This document shows positions 8,077 to 16,009 of a DNA stretch of 64,000 nt, in pieces. The DNA lies in contig CALWLM010000022.1 of NCBI GenBank assembly GCA_944381515.1, positions 34,215-98,214 on the forward strand, read 5' to 3'. A program made the translations under genes and the position numbers. Source of the stretch: an uncultured Lachnospiraceae bacterium. Lineage in GTDB: Bacteria; Bacillota; Clostridia; Lachnospirales; Lachnospiraceae. Positions within the stretch are counted from its first letter, which is position 1. The number at the start of each line of letters is the position of its first letter. The notes under the pieces were generated by a model, which was not told the DNA's origin, ran no database searches, and saw only the letters and a program-made list of their open reading frames with translations.

Positions 8077-9573
8077 ATGAAGCATGGTATTTTGTTTATC
8101 TCTCTTCTTCTCATTCTGACTCTTCTTACCGCCTGTTCCGGCCCGTCCGGGGATGTATCTGCCGCCGAATCCTCATCGGCTGACGTATCCCAGGCGGCTC
8201 AGGAGGAAACCTCCGGCCCAGAGCAGAGCTCTGCCTCTTCTTCGTCAGGCGATGCACAGCGGCAGGCCAGCCTGGAGCAAAGGGCCAGGGAGCTGGTTGC
8301 TCTGATGCGTGAGGGTGATTTTGACAGTGTGGCAGCTCAATTCAATGAGCAGATGGCCGCAGCGCTGACTGCCGACGCTTTGAAAGAGGGCTGGGATTCC
8401 ACGGTGCTTCCTCTGGGCGCCTATGTAAATACCCTGTCAGTAAGCAGCGTTCTGGACGGGGAGAACTGCCTGGTTTCCGTTATCGACGAATATGAGGGAA
8501 ACGGAATTCTGGTACAGATCAGCTTTGACGGCAGCGACGCCATTCAGGGACTGTGGATTACCTATCAGGATCTCACAGGTATAACGGGAGAGATTCCTTC
8601 CGCACCGGAAGGCGTTGTTGAGGAGGAAATCTCCATAGAAGGAGACCCCGCCTATCCGCTGGCAGGCACCCTGACCCTGCCGGAGGGGACAGACAATCCT
8701 CCCGTTGTAATCCTTATCCACGGCTCCGGTTCATCCGACCGCAATGAGACCATCTCCGGCAACACGCCCTTCCGTGATATCGCCTGGGGACTGGCCGAAC
8801 GGGGAATCGCTTCCATCCGCTACGATAAGCGCTACTACACTTACCCGGACGCCGCCTCTGATCCTGCCTCTGTCACCATTGAAGCAGAGGTTTTGGAGGA
8901 TGCAGACGCCGCCATCGCTCTGGCCATGGCAGACGACCGCCTGGATCACAGCCGTGTCTACATTCTCGGACACAGTCTGGGAGGAATGCTGACCCCCGCC
9001 ATCGCAGCCAGTCATCCTCAGCTGGCCGGCGCCATATCCATGGCCGGAAGCCTGCGCAAACTCTGGGATATCTCCTACGATCAGAACATGGCTGCCGCCG
9101 AAGCGGCCAGACCGAATCTTTCCGAAGATGAATCCTTTATCCTGAACATGCAGCTGGCACAGGTGGAGTCCGATGTCGCCGCGCTCAATGAGCTTTCCGA
9201 GGCAGGTCAGCTAAAAGACCTCTCCGCCCTTCCGGAAGATATGACACCCGATACCCTCCTGTTAGGAATCCCCCTCTCCTACTGGGCGTCTCTTGACCAG
9301 TACTGCGGCATGAATTTTATCGATGAGGTTACAATGCCCATGCTGATCCTCCAGGGTGACGCCGATTTCCAGGTCTACGCCGATGTGGATTATCCGCTGT
9401 GGCAGGAAGCTCTGGCTGGACGGGACAATGTAACCTTTCACCTTTACGAGGGCTTAAATCATCTGATGATGCCTTCCCAGGGACGGCAGGACATCAGCGA
9501 ATATGCCGTTAAAAACCAGGTCAGCGGCGAAGTGATCGACGATATCGCCGCCTTCATCACAACGGCATCGTAA
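8077..9573 (+). CDS. Lipoprotein alpha/beta-hydrolase with DUF3887-like domain
   Basis: 498 residues. A lipoprotein signal ends in LLTAC with Cys20 as the lipidated residue, and a Ser/Ala/Glu-rich linker runs to about 65. A DUF3887-like domain (about 68-170) follows. The alpha/beta-hydrolase domain has HGSG at 215-218 (oxyanion hole), the nucleophile elbow GHSLGG with Ser300, an acid in LQGDAD (Asp428 or Asp430) and His462. It is therefore a surface-anchored esterase or peptidase-like hydrolase with unknown substrate. The start at 8077 follows GGGAGG and gives an intact signal peptide; the in-frame upstream ATG at 7960 lies before the promoter. It ends at a strong hairpin terminator. Confidence 0.9.
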   Translation: MKHGILFISLLLILTLLTACSGPSGDVSAAESSSADVSQAAQEETSGPEQSSASSSSGDAQRQASLEQRARELVALMREGDFDSVAAQFNEQMAAALTADALKEGWDSTVLPLGAYVNTLSVSSVLDGENCLVSVIDEYEGNGILVQISFDGSDAIQGLWITYQDLTGITGEIPSAPEGVVEEEISIEGDPAYPLAGTLTLPEGTDNPPVVILIHGSGSSDRNETISGNTPFRDIAWGLAERGIASIRYDKRYYTYPDAASDPASVTIEAEVLEDADAAIALAMADDRLDHSRVYILGHSLGGMLTPAIAASHPQLAGAISMAGSLRKLWDISYDQNMAAAEAARPNLSEDESFILNMQLAQVESDVAALNELSEAGQLKDLSALPEDMTPDTLLLGIPLSYWASLDQYCGMNFIDEVTMPMLILQGDADFQVYADVDYPLWQEALAGRDNVTFHLYEGLNHLMMPSQGRQDISEYAVKNQVSGEVIDDIAAFITTAS

Positions 9574-9622
9574 GTCCCCTGGTAAGTCTCCTGCCGTGCA
9601 TTTTTTTACAGCGGCACGGCAA

Positions 9623-9671
9623 AAAACGCGGCAGACATCCGCCTGAAGCAGGGATGTCCGCCGCGTTTTGC
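9623..9671. terminator. Bidirectional terminator
   Basis: Long hairpin with arms at about 9623-9640 and 9651-9669, flanked by A tracts on one side and T tracts on the other. It can terminate the plus-strand hydrolase gene and the minus-strand FMN-binding lipoprotein gene that converge here. Confidence 0.8.
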
Positions 9672-9726
9672 ATTTTATGATGCCAGAACCCCAAAATCGT
9701 GCGTTCCGGGTCCCAGGGTTAAAATA

Positions 9727-10245
9727 TTACTGAGCCGAAGCCTGGGACAGGCAGTCCTGCACGGCTTCAATAACGGCTTCGCTGGTAATCGTCGCACCGG
9801 ATACAATGTCCACATCCGCAGACTGTGCCTCCAGGATAGCCTCCTGCAGCTGCTCTGCCGCCTCCACGCCAATGCCGGCCGTCTCATTGGAAGCGTCAAT
9901 GGTCACATCGCTGATAGCGCCGCTCTCATCGATCGTTACGGTCACCGTCAGCTCGCCCATGCCGGTGGCTGTAGCCGTATAAGTGCCTGCCGTGTAAGAT
10001 CCGGCAGCCTCGCCTCCCGCCGTCTCCTCTTCCTGGGTTTCACCGGCTGTGGTTGCAGGCTCCTCCGTCTCGGCCTCGGTAACTGCTTCCGTTTCTGCCT
10101 CCGTAGCTGCCTCCGTAGTCGCTGCCTCTGTCTCAGCGGCAGTAGTAGCCGCTGCCGTAGTCTCTGTAGTTCCAGACGAGCATCCGGCCAGCGCCAAAAC
10201 GCAGACAGCCGCCAGCGCTGCGGAAGCAAATCTTCTAATCTTCAT
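9727..10245 (-). CDS. FMN-binding domain lipoprotein
   Basis: 172 residues. The signal peptide has a lipobox LAGC with Cys22. A Thr/Ala/Glu-rich low-complexity linker (23-80) follows, and then one FMN-binding domain (about 84-172). The motif SGATITS at 149-155 matches the [ST]GA[ST]xT flavinylation signature. The last Thr (Thr154) is the expected covalent FMN attachment site, and modification requires an ApbE-type transferase that is not in this window. Such lipoproteins carry electrons at the cell surface, for example in extracellular electron transfer. The start at 10245 follows AGGAGG; the upstream ATG is excluded because it precedes the promoter -10. Confidence 0.9.
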   Translation of the reverse strand: MKIRRFASAALAAVCVLALAGCSSGTTETTAAATTAAETEAATTEAATEAETEAVTEAETEEPATTAGETQEEETAGGEAAGSYTAGTYTATATGMGELTVTVTIDESGAISDVTIDASNETAGIGVEAAEQLQEAILEAQSADVDIVSGATITSEAVIEAVQDCLSQASAQ

Positions 10246-10311
10246 GTCGTCAATTCCTCCTCTTTTAGATAATGAAAATAAATTATGAAAAGCCTTCAAG
10301 GGCTTGTGTAG

Positions 10312-10340
10312 AATATAGCATAAAAATCTTATATTGACCA
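10312..10340 (-). promoter_or_regulatory. Promoter of FMN-binding lipoprotein
   Basis: On the minus strand a TATATT (10312-10317) with an extended TG lies 17 bases from a poor -35, TGGTCA (10335-10340). A weak -35 with a good -10 is typical of activator-dependent promoters. The 11-bp repeat array begins at the next base. Confidence 0.6.
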
Positions 10341-10395
10341 TACATCTCACATTTATTTGACACTCTTGTCACGGAATCCTCACATTTTGGTCACA
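10341..10395 (-). repeat. Five tandem 11-bp repeats, TGTGA core (activator site)
   Basis: Read on the minus strand, five consecutive 11-base units fill this interval without gaps: TGTGACCAAAA, TGTGAGGATTC, CGTGACAAGAG, TGTCAAATAAA and TGTGAGATGTA. The shared core is TGTGA at the same phase. The array touches the -35 of the FMN-lipoprotein promoter. Direct repeats at 11-base pitch are the signature of OmpR/PhoB-type response regulators bound head to tail. The regulator is unknown. The remaining part of this 346-base gap is AT-rich leader and the pfk promoter. Confidence 0.6.
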
Positions 10396-10507
10396 ATTAA
10401 CTGTCTATTTTTTAACACTTCCTCTATATCGACATTTTCCCTGATATCTCCAAATCAAAAAACCTCCCTCCTTTCTCACAACACTGGCATTCCGGAGCTT
10501 TTACCCC

Positions 10508-10536
10508 TTGCATAATCTTCCATCCTGTTATAAAAT
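10508..10536 (+). promoter_or_regulatory. Promoter of phosphofructokinase gene
   Basis: TTGCAT (10508-10513) and TAAAAT (10531-10536) are separated by 17 bases and lie about 55 bases before the start codon. Confidence 0.5.
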
Positions 10537-10591
10537 AAAGCCAGGTATGCAAACCAGCATCAATCTAAAACATACAATAAGGAGTGGAATT

Positions 10592-11818
10592 ATGAGCAAG
10601 AAAAATGTAATCGTCGGCCAGTCGGGCGGACCTACTTCCGTTATCAACAGCAGCCTTTACGGCGTCGTGACGGAAGCCATGAAGCATCCGGAAGAAGTGG
10701 GCTGTGTTTACGGCATGGTCAACGGCATCAAGGGCTTTTTGGAGGGCAAGAAGATTGTTCTGTCCGATATGTCCGAGGAGGAGCTCAAGATTATGCAGTC
10801 TACCCCCTCTTCCTACCTGGGTTCCTGCCGCTTCAAGCTGCCTGAGGATCTGTCCGATCCGGTGTTCCCTCAGCTGATGAAAGAGCTGGAGGAGCTGAAC
10901 GTAGGCTACTTCTTCTATATCGGCGGCAATGACTCCATGGATACCGTCAGCAAGATGTCCCGTTACGCTGCCAGCGTAAACAGCCCCATCCGTTTCATTG
11001 GCGTGCCCAAGACCATTGACAACGATCTGATCTGCACCGATCACTGCCCCGGCTATGGCAGCGCTGCCAAGTATGTGGCCGCTACCTGCCGCGAGATCAG
11101 CCTGGACGCCGGCGTATACGGTTCCAAGTTTGTCTCCATCGTTGAAATCATGGGCAGACATGCCGGCTGGCTGACCGCTGCCTCCGTCCTGGCCCGTAAG
11201 TTTGAGGGGGACAACCCGGTTCTGATTTACCTGCCTGAGACCGTATTCAGCATCGACTCCTTCCTGGCTGATGTGGAAGAGGCCTTCAAGAAGACCAACA
11301 ACGTTATGGTCGCCGTGTCCGAAGGCGTACACGATGCAGAGGGCAAGTTTATCTGCGAGTATGCCACCGCCGACATTGCCGTTGACAACTTCGGCCACAA
11401 GTCCCTGGCCGGTACCGCTGCCTACCTGGCAGATCTGGTAAAGCAGAAATTCGGCTGCAAGGTTCGTCCCATTGAATTCAGCCTGCTGCAGCGCTGCGCT
11501 GCTCACCTGTCTTCCCTGACCGACGTAACCGAGGCCGCTACCGCCGGCTCCGAGGGCGTCAAGGCTGCTCTGGAAGGCGAGACCGGTATCATGATCGGCT
11601 TCAAGAGAGCCGAGGGCGAAGAGTATCACATCGATTATGTCCGCGTGGATGTAAACGAGGTCTGCAATCAGGAGAAGCCTTTCCCCGCCGAGTGGATCAC
11701 CAACGGCGGAAGAGATGTGGGCGAGGGCTACGTTAAGTACGCTCTGCCTCTGATCCAGGGCGCTTCCCCTGTTCAGTATGAGAATGGTCTGCCTGTATAC
11801 GCTTACATGCACGACTAA
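10592..11818 (+). CDS. pfp: 6-phosphofructokinase, predicted pyrophosphate-dependent
   Basis: A 408-residue cytoplasmic enzyme of the PFK family that phosphorylates fructose-6-phosphate in glycolysis. Donor-binding residues are visible: GGPTSVIN at 12-19, GGNDSMDT at 111-118 and PKTIDND at 139-145. Asp114 and Lys140 occupy the two positions that are both Gly in ATP-dependent PFKs and Asp/Lys in PPi-dependent ones, so PPi use is predicted. This is common in clostridia and makes the step reversible. The start at 10592 follows AAGGAG. Codon use is strongly biased to C-ending and highly expressed codons, as expected for a central glycolytic gene. It is monocistronic, with its own promoter and terminator. 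Confidence 0.9.
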   Translation: MSKKNVIVGQSGGPTSVINSSLYGVVTEAMKHPEEVGCVYGMVNGIKGFLEGKKIVLSDMSEEELKIMQSTPSSYLGSCRFKLPEDLSDPVFPQLMKELEELNVGYFFYIGGNDSMDTVSKMSRYAASVNSPIRFIGVPKTIDNDLICTDHCPGYGSAAKYVAATCREISLDAGVYGSKFVSIVEIMGRHAGWLTAASVLARKFEGDNPVLIYLPETVFSIDSFLADVEEAFKKTNNVMVAVSEGVHDAEGKFICEYATADIAVDNFGHKSLAGTAAYLADLVKQKFGCKVRPIEFSLLQRCAAHLSSLTDVTEAATAGSEGVKAALEGETGIMIGFKRAEGEEYHIDYVRVDVNEVCNQEKPFPAEWITNGGRDVGEGYVKYALPLIQGASPVQYENGLPVYAYMHD

Positions 11819-11888
11819 ATTGCAGAAGTCATTTAAACGGATTATCTTTTCCGTTTGATGAATTAATCCAAATTTATTCCCAGTATTT

Positions 11889-11931
11889 AAGGGGGCTTTT
11901 CACTGCGTTTACAGCGAAAAGCCCCCTTTTC
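11889..11931 (+). terminator. Terminator after phosphofructokinase gene
   Basis: A GGGGGCTTTTC arm (11891-11901) pairs with GAAAAGCCCCC ending at about 11927, followed by T residues. Confidence 0.8.
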
Positions 11932-12010
11932 ATGTTTCCTTTTTCATATCTCCATACCGCGCCTGTCTGATATCTTTGCGGAAACCTCTTGACTCTCCCA
12001 TTATGGTATA

Positions 12011-12859
12011 CTATAAGATAGTGGTCGCGTCCTCTGACCTCATTTGACGTGGATATTTATCCGGCACAGAACACCGCAGCTCAAAAAGCGGGGCGGAGGT
12101 GTCGTTGACGGCCGAAATGGCCTCCACCTCCATAACTATCGTATCACGATCCGGAGCAAACAGGTCCAGGAAAAGCTGAAGAGCCTTCATGATATCGCTC
12201 TTGGATGACTGAGCAAAAACATACCGGGAGGCCGGCAGCTTCATCCATCCCGGCAAATCCTCGCGGCTCTCCTTGCCCGTATCCACATCCAGAAAAATAT
12301 ATCGACTGGTCTGCCCCCTTTTAGATATCATCAGCAGACCGCAGTCATATCCAGGCTTTAGCTCTTCCTGCTCCAGCTGCTCGAAGAGCTGATTTAACGC
12401 CCGGTAATATTCCACCGTATTCTGGGCCCCCGAATAAGGACGCACCAGACAGTTTTTCTCCGGGAGGAGAAAAACCCTCTCCCCCTCGCCGCGCTGAATG
12501 CGCTGCGTGCGAAGCAGTTCTTCCTGTACCTGATGCAGGAAATTCAGCCGGTCCTGAATGCTCTGAATCTTGGCATTGGCCAGCTCTGTTCCTCTGGCCA
12601 GCAGCTTGCCAAAATAAATCTCTCTGTTTTCTGAGCCTGCAAACTCCGGAAACTGCTTTAAGGGAATATCCAGATCGACGCACAGCTGAATAGCATCTAC
12701 CACATGCAGCTGAGAAAAGGAATAATACCGGTATTTTGTATCCGGGTCTACATAAGCCGGCGGCAAAATACCAATTTTATCATAGTATCGCAGGGATTTG
12801 ATATGCACGCCGGTGAGCTTTGACAAGGTGCCGATTGACAGAAGCTTGGTTTTATCCAT
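12011..12859 (-). CDS. MerR family transcriptional regulator
   Basis: 282 residues. The N-terminal MerR DNA-binding domain (about 4-75) has the winged-helix signature LSKLTGVHIKSLRYYDKIGI and RYYSFSQLHVVDAI. A dimerisation coiled coil (about 80-120) follows, and then an effector-binding domain of about 150 residues of the GyrI/BmrR-like type. The start at 12859 follows AGGAG; an in-frame upstream ATG at 12892 lacks a site. It is divergent from the MATE exporter unit, the common arrangement for multidrug-sensing MerR activators, so it probably controls that exporter. The ligand is unknown. Confidence 0.85.
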   Translation of the reverse strand: MDKTKLLSIGTLSKLTGVHIKSLRYYDKIGILPPAYVDPDTKYRYYSFSQLHVVDAIQLCVDLDIPLKQFPEFAGSENREIYFGKLLARGTELANAKIQSIQDRLNFLHQVQEELLRTQRIQRGEGERVFLLPEKNCLVRPYSGAQNTVEYYRALNQLFEQLEQEELKPGYDCGLLMISKRGQTSRYIFLDVDTGKESREDLPGWMKLPASRYVFAQSSKSDIMKALQLFLDLFAPDRDTIVMEVEAISAVNDTSAPLFELRCSVPDKYPRQMRSEDATTIL

Positions 12860-12948
12860 GAATCGCTCTCCTGTATCATTTTTAAGATCCATCAGACCAC
12901 AGAGCCATAGTCTCTGCCCTCATTATATTATAATTGGAGGAGGTTATT

Positions 12949-13080
12949 ATGTCAAAAATCATCACAGTCAGCCGCCAGTTTGGCAGCGGCGGTCTTTCCA
13001 TCAAAAAGATCGCTCCCCTGATCGCCGGCTATGCCAAGAGCTGGCTGGAGGAAAACGATAGAAAGGACGAAAAACTATGA
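12949..13080 (+). pseudogene. Cytidylate-kinase-like remnant (43-aa ORF)
   Basis: A 43-codon frame with a strong GGAGGAGG site. The first 20 or so residues, ITVSRQFGSGG included, are the P-loop start of the cytidylate-kinase-like family. The usual Arg after the loop and about 150 following residues are missing. The remainder, ending KSWLEENDRKDEKL, could be the original C-terminus, so an in-frame internal deletion is likely. The stop overlaps the MATE start (ATGA), so translation of this frame may now serve as a coupling leader. It is too short to be an active kinase. Confidence 0.55.
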
Positions 13081-14423
13081 ATTCTGCAGCTCTGTTTTCC
13101 CGGACATCGCCTCTTAAACTTTTTTTCCTGGCCTCCATTCCGGGAGCCATCAGTATGCTGGCCTCAGCCCTGTACCAGACCATAGACGGCGTATTCGTGG
13201 GACAATATTTAGGTTCCACAGCCTTTGCCGCCGTCAACCTGGCCATGCCCTTTGTTATTATCAACTTTTCACTGGCTGATCTCATCGGCGTTGGCTCGTC
13301 GGTTCCCATTTCCATCAGCCTGGGCCGGAAGGAGGAAAAGGAGGCCTGCAATATTTTCACCTGCGCCTGCCTGATGATTTTCGGTACCGGTATTCTGATC
13401 GGCCTCCTGCTCTATGGAGCCGCTCCCCTGCTGATCCGGCTGATGGGAGCCGAAGGCGAGTTTGCCGATCTGGCGGTACAGTATATACGGGTATACGCTC
13501 TTTGCTCGCCTGTAACCACCATTGTCTTTGCCATGGACAATTTTTTGCGCATCTGCGGCTATATCCGCGGCAGTATGTTCCTCAATATCCTGATGTCAGC
13601 CTTAAGCGCCGTACTGGAATTCCTGTTTTTGGGCGTCTTCCACTGGGGCGTATGGGCGGCCGCCCTGGCTACCTGCTCCGGTATGGTAGTCTGCGCTCTC
13701 CTGGCTCTGATTCCCTTTATTCGGGGCAAATCCATTCTGCGCTTTGTGCGGCCCCGCTTCCGTCTGGCAACAATCCGCCAGATTATCTCCTGCGGCAGCC
13801 CTAATTTTCTGAATAATATTGCCGGACGTATCACTTCCATCCTGCTAAACGCTATTCTGGTACGCGTAGGCGGGGAGAACGCCGTTTCCGTTTACGGCAT
13901 TCTGATGTACACCGACGGCTTTATTCAGCCTCTCCTCTACGGTATGTGCGATTCTCTGCAGCCGGCAGTGGGATATAACTGGGGAGCGGGGAAATATTCC
14001 CGGGTCCGTGCCATTGAAAAGTGCTGCTTTACTGCCAGCGCCATCGTCTCCGTGCTGTCCGTCCTGGTCATCGCCCTGCTTCCCCGTCAGATTACCCTTT
14101 TATTCATGGGCGACGCAGGAAGCAATATAATCGCCATGGCGGTCCCTGCCCTGCAGCTGTTCAGTCTGACCTACGTCACCCGCTGGCTCTCCTTTGCCAC
14201 CCAGAGTTATATGCTGGCCATCGAAAAGCCCATGCCGGCCTCTGTGATCTCTGTATCCACAGCCCTGATTTTCCCGGTAATCCTGGTGGTTCTTCTGTGG
14301 CCTCTGGGCCTGACAGGCATCTGGCTGAATTTCGCCGGCACTGCCGTCCTGGCCGCCGTGCTGTCCGTCATCATCCTGATTCGGCTGCGTCCGGAGCTGT
14401 CCCGGGCAGACGCCCAGGGCTGA
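13077..14423 (+). CDS. MATE family multidrug exporter
   Basis: A 448-residue integral membrane protein with about 12 hydrophobic segments in two homologous halves. It begins FSRTSPLKLFFLASIPGAIS and contains the family-typical YQTIDGVFVGQYLG near residue 35 and YNWGAGK in the second half. MATE proteins export cationic drugs or metabolites using Na+ or H+ gradients; the substrate is not predictable. Its ATG lies within the stop of the upstream 43-codon frame, and a MerR regulator is divergent, so regulated drug export is likely. Confidence 0.9.
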   Translation: MNSAALFSRTSPLKLFFLASIPGAISMLASALYQTIDGVFVGQYLGSTAFAAVNLAMPFVIINFSLADLIGVGSSVPISISLGRKEEKEACNIFTCACLMIFGTGILIGLLLYGAAPLLIRLMGAEGEFADLAVQYIRVYALCSPVTTIVFAMDNFLRICGYIRGSMFLNILMSALSAVLEFLFLGVFHWGVWAAALATCSGMVVCALLALIPFIRGKSILRFVRPRFRLATIRQIISCGSPNFLNNIAGRITSILLNAILVRVGGENAVSVYGILMYTDGFIQPLLYGMCDSLQPAVGYNWGAGKYSRVRAIEKCCFTASAIVSVLSVLVIALLPRQITLLFMGDAGSNIIAMAVPALQLFSLTYVTRWLSFATQSYMLAIEKPMPASVISVSTALIFPVILVVLLWPLGLTGIWLNFAGTAVLAAVLSVIILIRLRPELSRADAQG

Positions 14424-14515
14424 CATACGGACCCAAACTTTGTTTTTTATACAAGAATTCGCTGAACAATTGATTTTTGTTTCATAATTTAGCGGAACAC
14501 CTGATGTATACACAC

Positions 14516-14562
14516 AAAAAGTCCGAGGAGCGTCTGATCCGCACGCCTTCCCCGGACTTTTT
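14516..14562. terminator. Bidirectional terminator between MATE gene and HPr-LDH operon
   Basis: AAAAAGTCCG (14516-14525) pairs with CGGACTTTTT (14553-14562). A and T tracts on either side make it usable by both converging units. Confidence 0.8.
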
Positions 14563-14595
14563 CATTCTGCTATTTTGTTCAGTCTATTATTCCAT

Positions 14596-15891
14596 TTACT
14601 GCGCCTTTACCTCTGCACTGCCATAGTCGTTGCCCTCATTGAAATTGCGGGCGTTTTCCATGGTCTCAAAGGCGATAGCCTGCAGCGCCTCTCTGGTAAA
14701 AAAGGCCTGATGGCTGGTCATCACCACCTGCGGAAACATCAGCAGTCTGGCCGTTATATCGTCGGTGATGGGAATATCGCTGCGGTCGGTATAGACATTA
14801 TTGTCCTCTCCCTCGTAGACATCCAGAGCCACCGCGTGAAATTTGCCCTTCTTCAGGGCGGCAATCAGAGCCTCGTTATCGATCAGACCGCCGCGGGCTG
14901 TGTTGACAAGCATAACCTGGTCTTTCATCAGCGCAATGGTCCGCTCATTGATCAGATGATAGGTGGACGGAAAGAGGGGCGCATGCAGGGAAATCAGATC
15001 GGCCTTGCGAAACAGCTCTTCCTGCTCCACATAAGTCAAAAGGCCTTCGTCCACCAAAGCCTGATTGGGATAGGCGTCCCATCCCAGCACCGTCATGCCG
15101 TATCCTTTGCAGATCCGGGCCATGCAGACACCGATCTTGCCGGTTCCGACAATACCGGCCACCTTGTTGTGCAGATCCAGTCCCAGCAGGCCGCTTAAGG
15201 CAAAATTATTATCCTTCACCTTGTTGTAGGCCTTGTGCAGATGACGGTTGGCCTCCTGAATAATAGCCATGGCATGCTCCGCCACAGCGTAAGGGGAGTA
15301 GGCCGGCACCCTGAGCACCGTGATCCCGTACTCGGCCGCCGCCTTCAGATCCACATTGTTAAATCCGGCACAGCGCAGCAGGATCAGCCGCACTCCATAG
15401 TCATGGAGCTTTTCCACCACCGGCCGGGACACATTGTCGTTGACAAAGACGCAGACTGCGTCATAACCCTCGGCCAGCCCCGCCGTCTCCGGTCCCAGAT
15501 TCGAGGTAAAATATTTGATATCCGAATTGTAAGTTCCTTCACCCTTGTCCTTTGTCAGTTCGCTGAAAAAGGTTTTGTCGTAATCCTTGGTGCCAAAAAA
15601 AGCAATCTTCAGCAAAGAGGCCGTTTTCTTTTCGTTAAATTCTCTGGCAATCACTTCTGCCAGAGCCTTTTTGGCCTCTTCCTCGTCCGCTCCCTCGATC
15701 CGTATCGTCAGGATGTCTCCCTTTCTGGCTGCCAGACCCAGCAGCTCCAGCACATTGCCGCCGTCCGCCGTTTTGCCGTGAAGGCTCACTGTCACCGCAC
15801 TTTTAAAACCCACACAGCACTGGGCAAAAAGGGCACAGGGACGGGCATGAACACCCAGGGGATTGGTTACTTCATAAATGATCTCTCTCAT
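14596..15891 (-). CDS. HPr-domain / D-lactate dehydrogenase fusion
   Basis: 431 residues. Residues 1-88 form a complete HPr phosphocarrier domain: NPLGVHARPCALFAQ puts the phosphorylatable His at position 15, exactly as in free HPr, and GKTADGGNVLELLGLAA follows. The regulatory Ser46 of Gram-positive HPr is Asn46 here. From about 93 a full NAD-dependent D-2-hydroxyacid dehydrogenase follows, with the LDH-type motifs RCAGFNNVDL, VPAYSPYAVAEHA, GTGKIG (NAD loop), NTARGG (catalytic Arg), DVYEGE (Glu) and TSHQAF (His). It should reduce pyruvate to D-lactate. The start at 15891 has GGAGG, and HPr begins at residue 1, so the fusion is not an artefact of start choice. It is the last gene of the gmd operon. 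Confidence 0.9.
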   Translation of the reverse strand: MREIIYEVTNPLGVHARPCALFAQCCVGFKSAVTVSLHGKTADGGNVLELLGLAARKGDILTIRIEGADEEEAKKALAEVIAREFNEKKTASLLKIAFFGTKDYDKTFFSELTKDKGEGTYNSDIKYFTSNLGPETAGLAEGYDAVCVFVNDNVSRPVVEKLHDYGVRLILLRCAGFNNVDLKAAAEYGITVLRVPAYSPYAVAEHAMAIIQEANRHLHKAYNKVKDNNFALSGLLGLDLHNKVAGIVGTGKIGVCMARICKGYGMTVLGWDAYPNQALVDEGLLTYVEQEELFRKADLISLHAPLFPSTYHLINERTIALMKDQVMLVNTARGGLIDNEALIAALKKGKFHAVALDVYEGEDNNVYTDRSDIPITDDITARLLMFPQVVMTSHQAFFTREALQAIAFETMENARNFNEGNDYGSAEVKAQ

Positions 15892-16009
15892 AGGCTCCTC
15901 CGATCTGGGGCAAGGACGCGCGCCGGCGGCAGCATATCCTGACCGCAGCGGTACATAAACCGCCCGCCCTCCCCATGGCTGGCTACAGGTTACTATTACT
16001 GCTCCGCTC

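Noticed and set aside
10049..10288. Ala/Val/Ser-rich 79-codon frame on the plus strand
   Set aside because: It mirrors the Thr/Ala/Glu linker of the FMN-binding lipoprotein and has no start signal.
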